Shown: positions 1 through 5,871, counted from the stretch's first letter. The stretch is 6,915 bases of DNA from an uncultured Granulicatella sp. (GCA_947254045.1 CAMYBO010000067.1:1-6915), one strand, 5' to 3'. The notes: generated by a model from the sequence alone, not told the origin. A program made the numbers and translations.

Positions 1-3
1 GTC

Positions 4-32
4 TTATTCTTAATATTTTTTTCTTATATAAT
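4..32 (+). promoter_or_regulatory. Possible promoter for the CPCC-domain gene
   Basis: A perfect -10 box TATAAT lies at 27-32, with a weak -35-like TTATTC at 4-9 and a 17-nt spacer. This would start transcription near position 39, about 30 nt before the first gene. The -35 match is poor and the upstream context is cut off by the window edge, so this is a weak call. Confidence 0.35.
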
Positions 33-69
33 AGTAGTTGAGAGCTTTCATTTTTGGGAGTAAGATGTG

Positions 70-291
70 ATGAAGAGGATTATTACAATGGAAAATTCAG
101 AGAAGACATGGGAAATTGATGGATATTTATGGCTTCATTGTCCTGTTTGTGGAAATGAAGTGATGGATTATGATATCTGTGATATTTGCCATTGGCAGAA
201 TACTGGAATTATAAATATTGATGGCGGACCAAATAAAATGACATTAGCAGAAGCAAAAGAAGCATACGCTAAAGGATTACCAATTCGTTAA
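70..291 (+). CDS. Small cysteine-rich CPCC-domain protein
   Basis: This encodes a small (about 73 aa) cytoplasmic protein of the cysteine-rich CPCC family. It carries two CxxC knuckles, CPVC and CDIC, about 13 residues apart. The second is followed by HW, then GGPN and a helix MTLAEAKEAY. That order (CPxC, C-x-x-C-x-W, GGPN, L-x-x-A) is the family signature and suggests a single bound zinc ion. The biochemical function of the family is unknown, and none is implied here. Start choice is ambiguous. ATG at 70 has GGGAG (56-60) 9 nt upstream, and GTG at 67 is directly before it. ATG at 88 also has a good AGAGG (74-78) 9 nt upstream and would give 67 aa. The gene stands alone, closed by a terminator just after its stop codon. 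Confidence 0.8.
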   Translation: MKRIITMENSEKTWEIDGYLWLHCPVCGNEVMDYDICDICHWQNTGIINIDGGPNKMTLAEAKEAYAKGLPIR

Positions 292-296
292 CCAGC

Positions 297-321
297 ACCT
301 AGGATATTCTAGGTCTTTTTT
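297..321 (+). terminator. Intrinsic terminator after the CPCC gene
   Basis: A perfect 6-bp stem ACCTAG/CTAGGT (297-302 with 309-314) and a 6-nt loop are followed by C and six T (316-321). It begins 6 nt after the CPCC stop codon, which isolates that gene from the rhodanese gene downstream. Confidence 0.75.
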
Positions 322-334
322 CTTGTTCATTCAT

Positions 335-371
335 AGTCTTGTTAAAACAACGAAACTCTTTCAACAAGACT
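335..371. repeat. Perfect 9-bp inverted repeat upstream of the rhodanese promoter
   Basis: AGTCTTGTT at 335-343 is the exact reverse complement of AACAAGACT at 363-371, with a 19-nt spacer. No T-run follows, so it is a poor terminator. Its right arm ends about 8 nt before the candidate -35 box of the rhodanese gene, which suits a regulator site. The protein that would bind is unknown. Confidence 0.5.
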
Positions 372-378
372 CAAAAGT

Positions 379-406
379 ATGACAAGGATATGTTATATGT
401 TACAAT
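379..406 (+). promoter_or_regulatory. Promoter of the rhodanese gene
   Basis: The -35-like ATGACA (379-384) and the -10 TACAAT (401-406) are separated by 16 nt. A TG dinucleotide at 398-399 makes this an extended -10. The predicted start of transcription near 413 leaves a leader of about 28 nt before the rhodanese ATG. Confidence 0.55.
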
Positions 407-440
407 CAAAGAAAATAGATGATTAAAAGAGGTTAGGAAG

Positions 441-737
441 ATGAAAAATATTTCAGCAGCAGAATTTCAAACAGTTAATCAACCAGAGGAAGTCGTTTTA
501 ATTGATGTTCGTGAAAAAGATGAGTATCAAGCTGGACATATTCTAGGAGCAGATAATTTTCCATTAAGTGAATTGAGCACAAGCTATACGAATTTAGATA
601 AAAACCAATCTTATTATGTTGTTTGTCAAGCAGGTGGTCGTTCTGCCAGAGCGTGCGAATTTTTGGAGGCACAAGGTTTTGATGTGGTCAATGTAACTGG
701 TGGCATGAATGAGTGGCAAGGTGAAGTTGTTAAGTAA
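441..737 (+). CDS. Single-domain rhodanese-like sulfurtransferase
   Basis: A 98-residue protein that is one complete rhodanese domain, similar in size to GlpE/PspE-type proteins. Visible landmarks are the CH2A-like start (LIDVREKDEYQAGHI, about 20-34), the active-site loop CQAGGRS beginning at Cys62, and the C-terminal GGMNEW motif (CH2B-like, about 87-92). Cys62 would carry a persulfide during sulfur transfer. The basic G-G-R-S loop is typical of single-domain enzymes that use thiosulfate or protein/low-molecular-weight persulfides, but the real donor and acceptor cannot be read from the sequence. There is no signal peptide, so it is cytoplasmic. AAGAGG upstream (427-432) sits 8 nt from the ATG. 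It has its own promoter and appears monocistronic. No clear terminator follows. Cys72 is an extra cysteine of unknown role. Confidence 0.9.
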   Translation: MKNISAAEFQTVNQPEEVVLIDVREKDEYQAGHILGADNFPLSELSTSYTNLDKNQSYYVVCQAGGRSARACEFLEAQGFDVVNVTGGMNEWQGEVVK

Positions 738-794
738 GGTTTTCTATTGAAAGAATAGCTCTCAGTTTCTCAATTTTCTCTCGAATATTCAGTT

Positions 795-823
795 TTGAAT
801 TTAAGTTCATTGGAAAATATGAT
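795..823 (+). promoter_or_regulatory. Promoter of the tmk-yaaQ-holB-yabA operon
   Basis: TTGAAT (795-800) and TATGAT (818-823) are separated by exactly 17 nt, each close to the SigA consensus. The start of transcription would be near 830, about 30 nt before the tmk GTG. No other good promoter is visible before yabA, so it probably serves all four genes. Confidence 0.65.
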
Positions 824-860
824 AAAATAAAATAGAATTTGCGAAACTAGGAGGAGTATT

Positions 861-1517
861 GTGCCGGGATTATTTATTACGATGGAAGGCCCAGATGGAG
901 CAGGAAAAACAACTGTGATTGAAAAGCTCATTCCATTATTAGAAGAACGAACAAATGTGACCATTACTTCTACTCGAGAACCTGGAGGAAGTCGAATTGC
1001 AGAAGATATTCGACAAATTATTTTAGATGTTCAAAATGTAGAAATGGATGTTCGAACAGAAGCGATTTTATATGCAGCTGCAAGAAGACAACATTTAACA
1101 GATCGAATTTTACCTAATTTAGAAAACGGTGGCATTGTATTTTGCGACCGATTTGTAGACAGTTCATTAGTTTACCAAGGAGTAGCTCGGGGAATTGGTG
1201 TTGAAGAAGTATATCAATTAAATCAATTTGCAACAGCTGGGAAAACACCAGATGTAACCTTATATTTAGATGTTCCAGCTGAAATTGGATTAGAAAGAAT
1301 TCATTTAGCAAAAGGGAATCGTCAATTTGATCGATTAGATCAAGAAGGCTTACAATTCCATAAAATGGTTCGACAAGGATATTTGGATATTATTCCGACA
1401 GATCCTGAACGTTTTATCCAAATTGATGCAACAAAAACCGTGGATGAAGTTGTGCAAGAATGTTTAACAGCTTTAGTAAACCGTTATCCAGAATATTTTA
1501 CGAATGGAGAGAGATAA
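861..1517 (+). CDS. tmk: Thymidylate (dTMP) kinase
   Basis: Phosphorylates dTMP to dTDP with ATP, an essential cytoplasmic step in both de novo and salvage dTTP synthesis. The 218 residues match the usual length of about 205-215. The P-loop GPDGAGKTT is at 10-18. The dTMP-binding TREPGG is at 38-43. The DRF..SS..YQG motif starts at Asp96-Arg97, and the LID region with RQFDRLDQE lies at about 154-162. The start is GTG at 861, supported by AGGAGG at 849-854 with 6-nt spacing. The upstream sequence shows no alternative. It is the first gene of a compact operon with yaaQ, holB and yabA. Its stop codon lies just before the yaaQ start, so the two are translationally close. This tmk-led order is conserved in Bacilli. 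Confidence 0.97.
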   Translation: MPGLFITMEGPDGAGKTTVIEKLIPLLEERTNVTITSTREPGGSRIAEDIRQIILDVQNVEMDVRTEAILYAAARRQHLTDRILPNLENGGIVFCDRFVDSSLVYQGVARGIGVEEVYQLNQFATAGKTPDVTLYLDVPAEIGLERIHLAKGNRQFDRLDQEGLQFHKMVRQGYLDIIPTDPERFIQIDATKTVDEVVQECLTALVNRYPEYFTNGER

Positions 1518-1518
1518 T

Positions 1519-1848
1519 ATGAAATTAATTATTGCGATTGTACAAGACAAAGATAGTCATTTATTAAGTGATGAATTTGCAAATGCAAATGTTCGTGCAA
1601 CTCGTTTATCTACAACAGGTGGATTTTTACGAGCAGGAAACACAACATTCTTAGTAGGGATTGAAGAAGAACGTGTGGAAGAAGTTTTAACAATTATTCG
1701 TGAAAACTGTGAATCAAGAGAACAATTAACAACTCCTCCAGTACACTTGGATACAACTTTAGAAGCTGGAATGTCTATGCCAGTTCCAATTCGTGTAGGT
1801 GGTGCAACAGTATTCGTTGTTCCTGTAGATTCTTTCTATCGTTTCTAG
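1519..1848 (+). CDS. yaaQ: PII-like cyclic-di-AMP receptor (DarA/PstA family)
   Basis: A 109-residue homologue of Bacillus YaaQ/DarA, a trimeric PII-like protein that binds the second messenger c-di-AMP. The conserved opening MKLIIAIVQDKDS, the N-V-R-A-T stretch (24-28), the core TTGGFLRAGNTTF (32-44) and the end GGATVFVVPV are all present. Residues around Asn24, Arg26, Thr28, Phe36 and Asn41 correspond to nucleotide-contact positions described for this family. Downstream partners are not settled. I choose ATG 1519 over the in-frame ATG at 1504. It gives exactly the usual family length and the standard MKLI start, and GGAGAGA (1506-1512) lies 6 nt upstream. The 1504 start would lie inside tmk and add five atypical residues. 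It begins 1 nt after the tmk stop, so translation is probably coupled. Confidence 0.95.
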   Translation: MKLIIAIVQDKDSHLLSDEFANANVRATRLSTTGGFLRAGNTTFLVGIEEERVEEVLTIIRENCESREQLTTPPVHLDTTLEAGMSMPVPIRVGGATVFVVPVDSFYRF

Positions 1849-1849
1849 T

Positions 1850-2809
1850 ATGAACATGTTGAAGCAATCTTTTATTCATGCTATTCAAAAGAATCGATTA
1901 GGTCATGCGTATTTATTTGAAGGAATGCAAGGAGTCGGAAAAAGAGAACTAGCCTTATTTCTTGCAAAATTAGTTTTTTGTCAGGAACGGGCCGACCACG
2001 AAGAACCTTGTTTCCATTGCGATTATTGCCGAAGAATTGATGAGGGAAATTTCCCTGATGTCATGGAGATTACTCCAGATGGGCAGACGTTAAAAGTAGA
2101 CCAAATGAGAGAATTAAAACAACAATTATCCAAAACAGCAATGGAAGGGCATATGAAAGTATGTATTATTCATGATGTGGATACATTAACGACGGGAGCA
2201 GCCAATAGCTTATTAAAATTTTTAGAAGAACCAGAGTCTTCGATATTATTTTTATTATTAACAAGCCGACTTAGCAAGGTGTTACCAACGATTCAATCTC
2301 GTTGCCAAATCGTTCATTTTGCAACGCCCGTTATGGAGACTTTGACGAACCAATTAGAAGAAGCAGGAGTAATTCCTTTTGTCTCTCGTTTATTAGCAAC
2401 ATTGACAAGTGATTTTGATGAGGCATTAGAATTAGCGAATAGCGAATCATTTCAACAATTGCGTCAAGATAGCTGGCAATGGTATATACGAGTATTTCAA
2501 AATCGTTCAATAGCATTTGTAACGATTCAATCGCAAATGATGCCGTCACTAACTTCAAAAGCTGAAGGTCAACGATTTTTAGAATTATTATCCATTTATG
2601 TGAGAGATTCTCTTTATATGGCAATCGGTGCTAAAGAGCAAATGATTCAAAAAGATAAAGCAGCTACTTTACAAACAATTGCGAATCAATTATCTGTACA
2701 AAAATGGATTGAATTGCATGAAAAGACAAGTAGAGTTTTAGAAAAAGTTCAATCAAATGTAGGAATACAAGCAGCCCTGGAACAATGGGTATTAATGATT
2801 CCTAAGTAA
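1850..2809 (+). CDS. holB: DNA polymerase III delta' subunit (clamp loader)
   Basis: The delta' subunit of the clamp-loader complex, which helps place the sliding clamp on primed DNA at the replication fork. In 319 residues it shows HAYLFEG (19-25) and a degenerate Walker A G-x-x-G-V-G-K-R (25-32). The zinc module has Cys44, Cys54, Cys57 and Cys60. The hallmark ANSLLKFLEEPE is at 118-129, and the SRC motif (150-152) bears the conserved trans-acting arginine. Delta' does not need to hydrolyse ATP, which fits Arg32 in place of the usual Thr/Ser. The C-terminal collar region is more divergent. The yaaQ TAG is followed by one base and then this ATG. No clear Shine-Dalgarno is visible, so translation likely depends on coupling. 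An in-frame stop at 1826-1828 rules out a longer start, and ATG 1856 is the only near alternative. Confidence 0.95.
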   Translation: MNMLKQSFIHAIQKNRLGHAYLFEGMQGVGKRELALFLAKLVFCQERADHEEPCFHCDYCRRIDEGNFPDVMEITPDGQTLKVDQMRELKQQLSKTAMEGHMKVCIIHDVDTLTTGAANSLLKFLEEPESSILFLLLTSRLSKVLPTIQSRCQIVHFATPVMETLTNQLEEAGVIPFVSRLLATLTSDFDEALELANSESFQQLRQDSWQWYIRVFQNRSIAFVTIQSQMMPSLTSKAEGQRFLELLSIYVRDSLYMAIGAKEQMIQKDKAATLQTIANQLSVQKWIELHEKTSRVLEKVQSNVGIQAALEQWVLMIPK

Positions 2810-2824
2810 GAAAGGAGAGATGGT

Positions 2825-3181
2825 ATGACGAATCGTCAATTATATGACCGAGTAGAACAATTAAAAAGACAAGTTCATCAGCAATTAGAATTGTTAGAAG
2901 AAGTTAGTCAAGAATTACAAGTGGTCATTGAAGAAAATCATAATTTAACGATGGAAAATCTTCACTTAAAAGAACGATTAGATACCATCGACGAATCTGT
3001 TCCAACGGATCAATCAAATGAGCAGGTGGAACAAAAGAAAAAACGCAGTCAGTCATTAATCAATTTAGAAAATATTTACGACCAAGGATTCCATATTTGT
3101 AATTTTTATTATGGAAAACGTCGTGATAATGATGAAAACTGCATATTTTGTACCGAAATTTTATTTAGTGAAAAACAGTAA
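2825..3181 (+). CDS. yabA: Replication initiation control protein YabA
   Basis: A negative regulator of chromosome replication initiation. In Bacillus, YabA binds DnaA and the DnaN clamp and restrains DnaA at the origin. The 118 residues match the family length (about 119 in Bacillus). An N-terminal coiled coil (about 1-57, heptads such as QLELLEEVSQELQVV) drives tetramerisation. A charged polar linker (about 58-75) follows. The C-terminal zinc domain has the ligands His90-x-Cys92 and Cys106-x-x-Cys109 within the YGKRR and CIFC context. AAAGGAGA lies a few bases before ATG 2825. It is 15 nt after the holB stop and is the last gene of the operon, followed by a terminator. In many Bacilli ricT lies between holB and yabA, and rsmI follows. 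Neither is here. Confidence 0.93.
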   Translation: MTNRQLYDRVEQLKRQVHQQLELLEEVSQELQVVIEENHNLTMENLHLKERLDTIDESVPTDQSNEQVEQKKKRSQSLINLENIYDQGFHICNFYYGKRRDNDENCIFCTEILFSEKQ

Positions 3182-3194
3182 TCTAGTAACTCGT

Positions 3195-3223
3195 AACTCG
3201 GAGATTTTTTCTTCGAGTTTTTT
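3195..3223 (+). terminator. Intrinsic terminator of the tmk-yabA operon
   Basis: A 10-bp stem (3195-3204 with 3210-3219, one G-U pair) closes a five-T loop and is followed by four T (3220-3223). It starts 14 nt after the yabA stop codon and separates the replication operon from the sulfatase region. Confidence 0.8.
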
Positions 3224-3290
3224 AATAGAGTGATGATTCGAATTACAACATAGAATAAGAGCATACAATCCATTTTCACTGTAGCAGCAG

Positions 3291-3380
3291 TCATATAAGC
3301 CTGTTTGGCTTATATGAAAGGGGAAATTCGATACCGTGGCTCGAATTTTAGCCATGAGCCTCGCTAGTGAGGCTGCTGGC
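3291..3380 (+). ncRNA. Candidate structured leader RNA or structured DNA block
   Basis: Three stem-loops can be drawn by eye. The first is a perfect 11-bp hairpin, 3291-3301 with 3307-3317, loop TGTTT. The second is an 8-bp stem, AAATTCGA (3324-3331) with TCGAATTT (3341-3348), loop of 9 nt. The third is a longer hairpin, GCCA (3351-3354) with TGGC (3377-3380), a 2x2 internal loop, then AGCCTC (3357-3362) with GAGGCT (3369-3374), loop GCTAGT. An alternative stem, GTGGCT (3336-3341) with AGCCAT (3350-3355), would compete with the second and third. The loop GCTAGT can also pair, with two G-U ends, with an identical GCTAGT at 3412-3417. I recognise no known riboswitch consensus. Strand and transcription are inferred only from the downstream operon. 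Confidence 0.35.
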
Positions 3381-3438
3381 GACCTTGCTACTAATAGAAA
3401 ATATATCCGTTGCTAGTATTCGTTTTTGTTAAAGAAAA

Positions 3439-3469
3439 CAATATATTGATAAAAAGAAGCAATATATTA
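3439..3469. promoter_or_regulatory. Paired palindromic operator-like sites, 21 bp apart
   Basis: CAATATATTG (3439-3448) is a perfect 10-bp palindrome. CAATATATTA (3460-3469) repeats nine of its ten bases exactly 21 bp downstream, about two helical turns, so both would face the same side of the DNA. With transcription starting near 3518, the centres fall near -74 and -53, where activators commonly bind upstream of a weak -35. AT-rich palindromes also arise by chance, which limits confidence. Confidence 0.4.
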
Positions 3470-3482
3470 TGCATACTTCATC

Positions 3483-3511
3483 TTTCTATCAAAAATACAA
3501 TCGTATATAAT
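3483..3511 (+). promoter_or_regulatory. Proximal promoter of the sulfatase operon
   Basis: A perfect -10 TATAAT is at 3506-3511. The region 17 nt upstream (TTTCTA, 3483-3488) matches the -35 consensus poorly, as expected for an activated promoter. An inverted repeat CGTAT (3502-3506)/ATACG (3516-3520) spans the -10 and the predicted start site and could be a repressor site. The leader to the ATG would be about 24 nt. Confidence 0.5.
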
Positions 3512-3541
3512 AAACATACGTAAGAAATGGGAGTGAACGAT

Positions 3542-4999
3542 ATGAAACAAAAACCAAATGTTATTTTATTAATGGTAGATCAAATGAGAGCCGATGCACT
3601 ATCCTTTAATGATCCAAATCATTTTGCGATAACACCAACTTTAGATATGATGGCTTCTCTCGGATATAATTTCGAACAAGCCTATTCTCCTGTTCCGAGT
3701 TGTGTACCAGCACGTGCAGCCTTATTAACCGGAATGGATCAGTCTTCTACGGGCCGTGTAGGGTATGAAGACGAAGTTCCTTGGAATTATACGAATACAT
3801 TACCTCAAACGTTTAGAGATTGGGGATATCAAACAGAGTGTATTGGAAAAATGCACGTTTACCCATCAAGAAAAAGAATGGGATTTGATCATGTAGTTTT
3901 ACACGATGGGTATTTACATGTTGATCGAAAATATGACAAAGCTTATGGACAGAATTTTGAAGCTTCAAGTGATTATTTAGAATTTTTGAAAAAAGAATTA
4001 GGTCACGATATCGATATGATTGATGATGGTGTCAATTGTAATTCATGGGATGTTCGTCCTTGGGAATTGCCAGAAAAATATCATCCAACGAATTGGGTAG
4101 TGAGCGAGTCGATTCAATTTTTAAAACGTCGAGATCCTTCTGTGCCATTTTTCTTAAAAATGTCATTTGAAAAACCTCATGCACCTTTAAATCCTCCAAA
4201 ATATTTTTATGATTTATATATGGATGCATTGCCCAATGAAACAGATTTGCATATTGGAAATTGGGAACGACTAGAAGAAAAAATTCCCGACTTATATGCT
4301 CATCGTGGAAAATTAAAACCAGACGCTCAAAAAAGAATGTTAGCCGCTTATTATGGCTTAGTTTCTCATATCGATAATCAAATTAGCCGTTTCTTAACAG
4401 CATTGGAAGAATTTGATTTAGATAAAAATACGATTATTTGGTTCGTATCTGATCATGGGGATCAATTAGGGGAACATTATTTGTTTAGAAAAGCTTATCC
4501 TTATCAAGGCAGTATTAAAGTTCCATCATTTATTTATGATCCAGGAAATATTATTGCAGCTAGTCATAAAACAATTAAGCAATTAGTAAAATTACAAGAT
4601 ATTTTCCCTTCATTAGTTGATTTAGCGCTTGGAGAACAAGTAGAAGTAGATGGAAAGAGTGTGAAGCAATTATTGTTTGGTCATTATGAAGGATGGAGAC
4701 AAGATTTCCATGGAGAACATAGTAAGGGAGTCGATTCTTGTCAATTTGTCTTAACTCAAGATTGGAAATTGATTTGGTACCCTGTAAAAGACGAGTATCA
4801 ATTATTCCATATGCCAACGGATCCAAATGAAATGAAGAATTTAATATCAGAAAAAAGTTATGCCCCAGTTATTGAAGAGTTAACAGCGAAATTAGTGCAA
4901 TATTTACAAAATCGTCCAGAAGGATTTGTAAAAGATGGACAATTACATCAAGTGCCAGTAGAAGCCATTCGTGCGACTCTTTATAAGGAGGAAGCATAA
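3542..4999 (+). CDS. Cytoplasmic type I (formylglycine-dependent) sulfatase
   Basis: Hydrolyses a sulfate ester to an alcohol and sulfate. The 485 residues show the alkaline-phosphatase-fold sulfatase landmarks in order: NVILLMVDQ with metal ligand Asp13, the signature C-V-P-A-R with L-L-T-G (Cys54 to Gly64), GKMH (Lys103, His105), KPHAP (His213), and SDHGDQLGEH (Asp304-His305) with Lys317 in FRK. Cys54 should be oxidised to formylglycine, most likely by the FGE encoded next. There is no signal peptide or lipobox, so it should act in the cytoplasm on an imported or internal small substrate. The substrate cannot be told from sequence. Family relatives include aryl-, choline- and glycan-sulfatases. 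I choose ATG 3542 over the in-frame ATG 3527. GGGAG (3529-3533) is then 8 nt upstream, whereas 3527 would place the ribosome site inside the gene. The stop overlaps the FGE start (TAATG). Confidence 0.93.
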   Translation: MKQKPNVILLMVDQMRADALSFNDPNHFAITPTLDMMASLGYNFEQAYSPVPSCVPARAALLTGMDQSSTGRVGYEDEVPWNYTNTLPQTFRDWGYQTECIGKMHVYPSRKRMGFDHVVLHDGYLHVDRKYDKAYGQNFEASSDYLEFLKKELGHDIDMIDDGVNCNSWDVRPWELPEKYHPTNWVVSESIQFLKRRDPSVPFFLKMSFEKPHAPLNPPKYFYDLYMDALPNETDLHIGNWERLEEKIPDLYAHRGKLKPDAQKRMLAAYYGLVSHIDNQISRFLTALEEFDLDKNTIIWFVSDHGDQLGEHYLFRKAYPYQGSIKVPSFIYDPGNIIAASHKTIKQLVKLQDIFPSLVDLALGEQVEVDGKSVKQLLFGHYEGWRQDFHGEHSKGVDSCQFVLTQDWKLIWYPVKDEYQLFHMPTDPNEMKNLISEKSYAPVIEELTAKLVQYLQNRPEGFVKDGQLHQVPVEAIRATLYKEEA

Positions 5000-5871
5000 T
5001 GGAATTTGTTCAAATACCAGCAGGAAAATTCCTAATGGGAGACTCTACTCATCAAGGATTTGTAGAAGATTATGAAGGCCCCGCTGTAGAAAAAGAAGTT
5101 CATGCATTTGAAATGGCAAAAACTCCAGTGACAAATGCAGAATTTTTAGAATTTGTACAAGCCACTGGTTATCAAACTTTAGCGGAGAGATTAGGAGATT
5201 CCTATGTATTTCATTTATTGTTGCCGGAGGGAAAAAGGGAGAATTATCCTCATGTAACAGGCTCTCCTTGGTGGAAAGTCGTACCAAATGCTAGTTGGGC
5301 CCAGCCATTTGGAGAAGGTTCTAGTATAGAAGGAATCGAAGATCATCCAGTCGTGCATATTGCATTAGAAGATGCTATCGCTTTTTGTAAATGGGCTAAA
5401 GTACAATTGCCGACTGAGGTGCAATGGGAGTATGCAGCACGAGCAATGAGTACGAGTACTTATCCTTGGGGAGAGGATTTAGTACCTGAATCAGGCTACC
5501 GTGCAAACACATGGCAAGGAGATTTTCCAAATGTCAATGATGCATTAGATGGATTTGTTGGAACAGCTCCTGTGTATTCTTTTGAACCGAATGATTTTGG
5601 ATTGTATCAAATGATTGGAAATGTTTGGGAATGGTGTAGTCATCCAAGAGGAATTGTTTTACCTTTAGTAAAAGAGAGAATCTCTCTGGATTCAATCAAA
5701 CCTAGTGGAGAATTTGCCATTCGTGGGGGATCATTTTTATGTCATTGTTCTTATTGTAATCGATATCGAGTAGCTGCTAGAAATGGCGCCTTTGTAACGT
5801 CTACAACAAGTCATATGGGATTTCGTTGTGTCCGTTTTGAGGAGGAATCATATGTACGTAGCAATCTATAG
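4999..5871 (+). CDS. Formylglycine-generating enzyme (aerobic sulfatase-activating, FGE/SUMF1 family)
   Basis: Oxidises the cysteine in a sulfatase C-x-P-x-R motif to C-alpha-formylglycine, using O2 and Cu(I) bound by two cysteines. The 290 residues show the family fold throughout: the start FVQIPAGKFLMGD, EVHAFEMAKTPVTNAEFLEFV, LPTEVQWEYAARA, GNVWEWC, and the catalytic segment RGGSFLCHCSYCNRYR. Cys248 and Cys253 align with the two active-site cysteines (human Cys336 and Cys341, same spacing). They separate a true FGE from the many SUMF1-fold proteins that lack them. An extra Cys250 sits between them. The C-terminal GFRCV closes the domain. There is no signal peptide, matching a cytoplasmic sulfatase. 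ATG 4999 overlaps the sulfatase stop by one base and has AAGGAGG (4985-4991) 7 nt upstream, so expression is coupled. The end overlaps the next gene by 20 nt. Confidence 0.93.
   Translation: MEFVQIPAGKFLMGDSTHQGFVEDYEGPAVEKEVHAFEMAKTPVTNAEFLEFVQATGYQTLAERLGDSYVFHLLLPEGKRENYPHVTGSPWWKVVPNASWAQPFGEGSSIEGIEDHPVVHIALEDAIAFCKWAKVQLPTEVQWEYAARAMSTSTYPWGEDLVPESGYRANTWQGDFPNVNDALDGFVGTAPVYSFEPNDFGLYQMIGNVWEWCSHPRGIVLPLVKERISLDSIKPSGEFAIRGGSFLCHCSYCNRYRVAARNGAFVTSTTSHMGFRCVRFEEESYVRSNL

Larger units (their letters stand above)
3224..3541. other. Intergenic region of about 320 bases before the sulfatase gene
   Basis: No convincing protein gene is present. From left to right it holds a weak promoter-like pair (TTACAA 3243-3248 and TACAAT 3264-3269, spacer only 15 nt) and an 11-bp hairpin. 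A GC-rich foldable block follows (about 55% GC over 3331-3390, against an AT-rich surrounding). Then come a pair of AT-rich palindromes and the proximal promoter of the sulfatase operon. These parts are listed separately. Two very short open frames (3314-3367 and 3336-3416) overlap the foldable block, with no good ribosome binding site. Confidence 0.6.

Noticed and set aside
441..737. Rhodanese as part of the sulfatase system
   Set aside because: It is separated by the four-gene replication operon and has its own promoter. Shared sulfur chemistry alone is not evidence of a link.
744..758. CTATT/AATAG hairpin after the rhodanese stop as a terminator
   Set aside because: A five-pair AT-rich stem without a following T-run is too weak to support.
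3291..3317. 11-bp hairpin as an intrinsic terminator
   Set aside because: No T-run follows on either strand. On the plus strand it is followed by AAGGGG.
3161..3355. Minus-strand open frame of 64 codons running from the leader block into the yabA end
   Set aside because: It overlaps the yabA terminator and yabA itself, has no well-spaced ribosome site, resembles no family I know, and its start lies in the hairpin region.
3324..3355. H-type pseudoknot formed by stem 3324-3348 and pairing 3336-3340 with 3351-3355
   Set aside because: Only two bases would have to cross an eight-pair stem, which is sterically unlikely. The pairings are better seen as alternatives.
3182..3541. Known riboswitch or T-box in the sulfatase leader
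   Set aside because: I looked for T-box, SAM, purine, TPP, cobalamin, manganese and guanidine consensus elements and saw none. A covariance search would be decisive.
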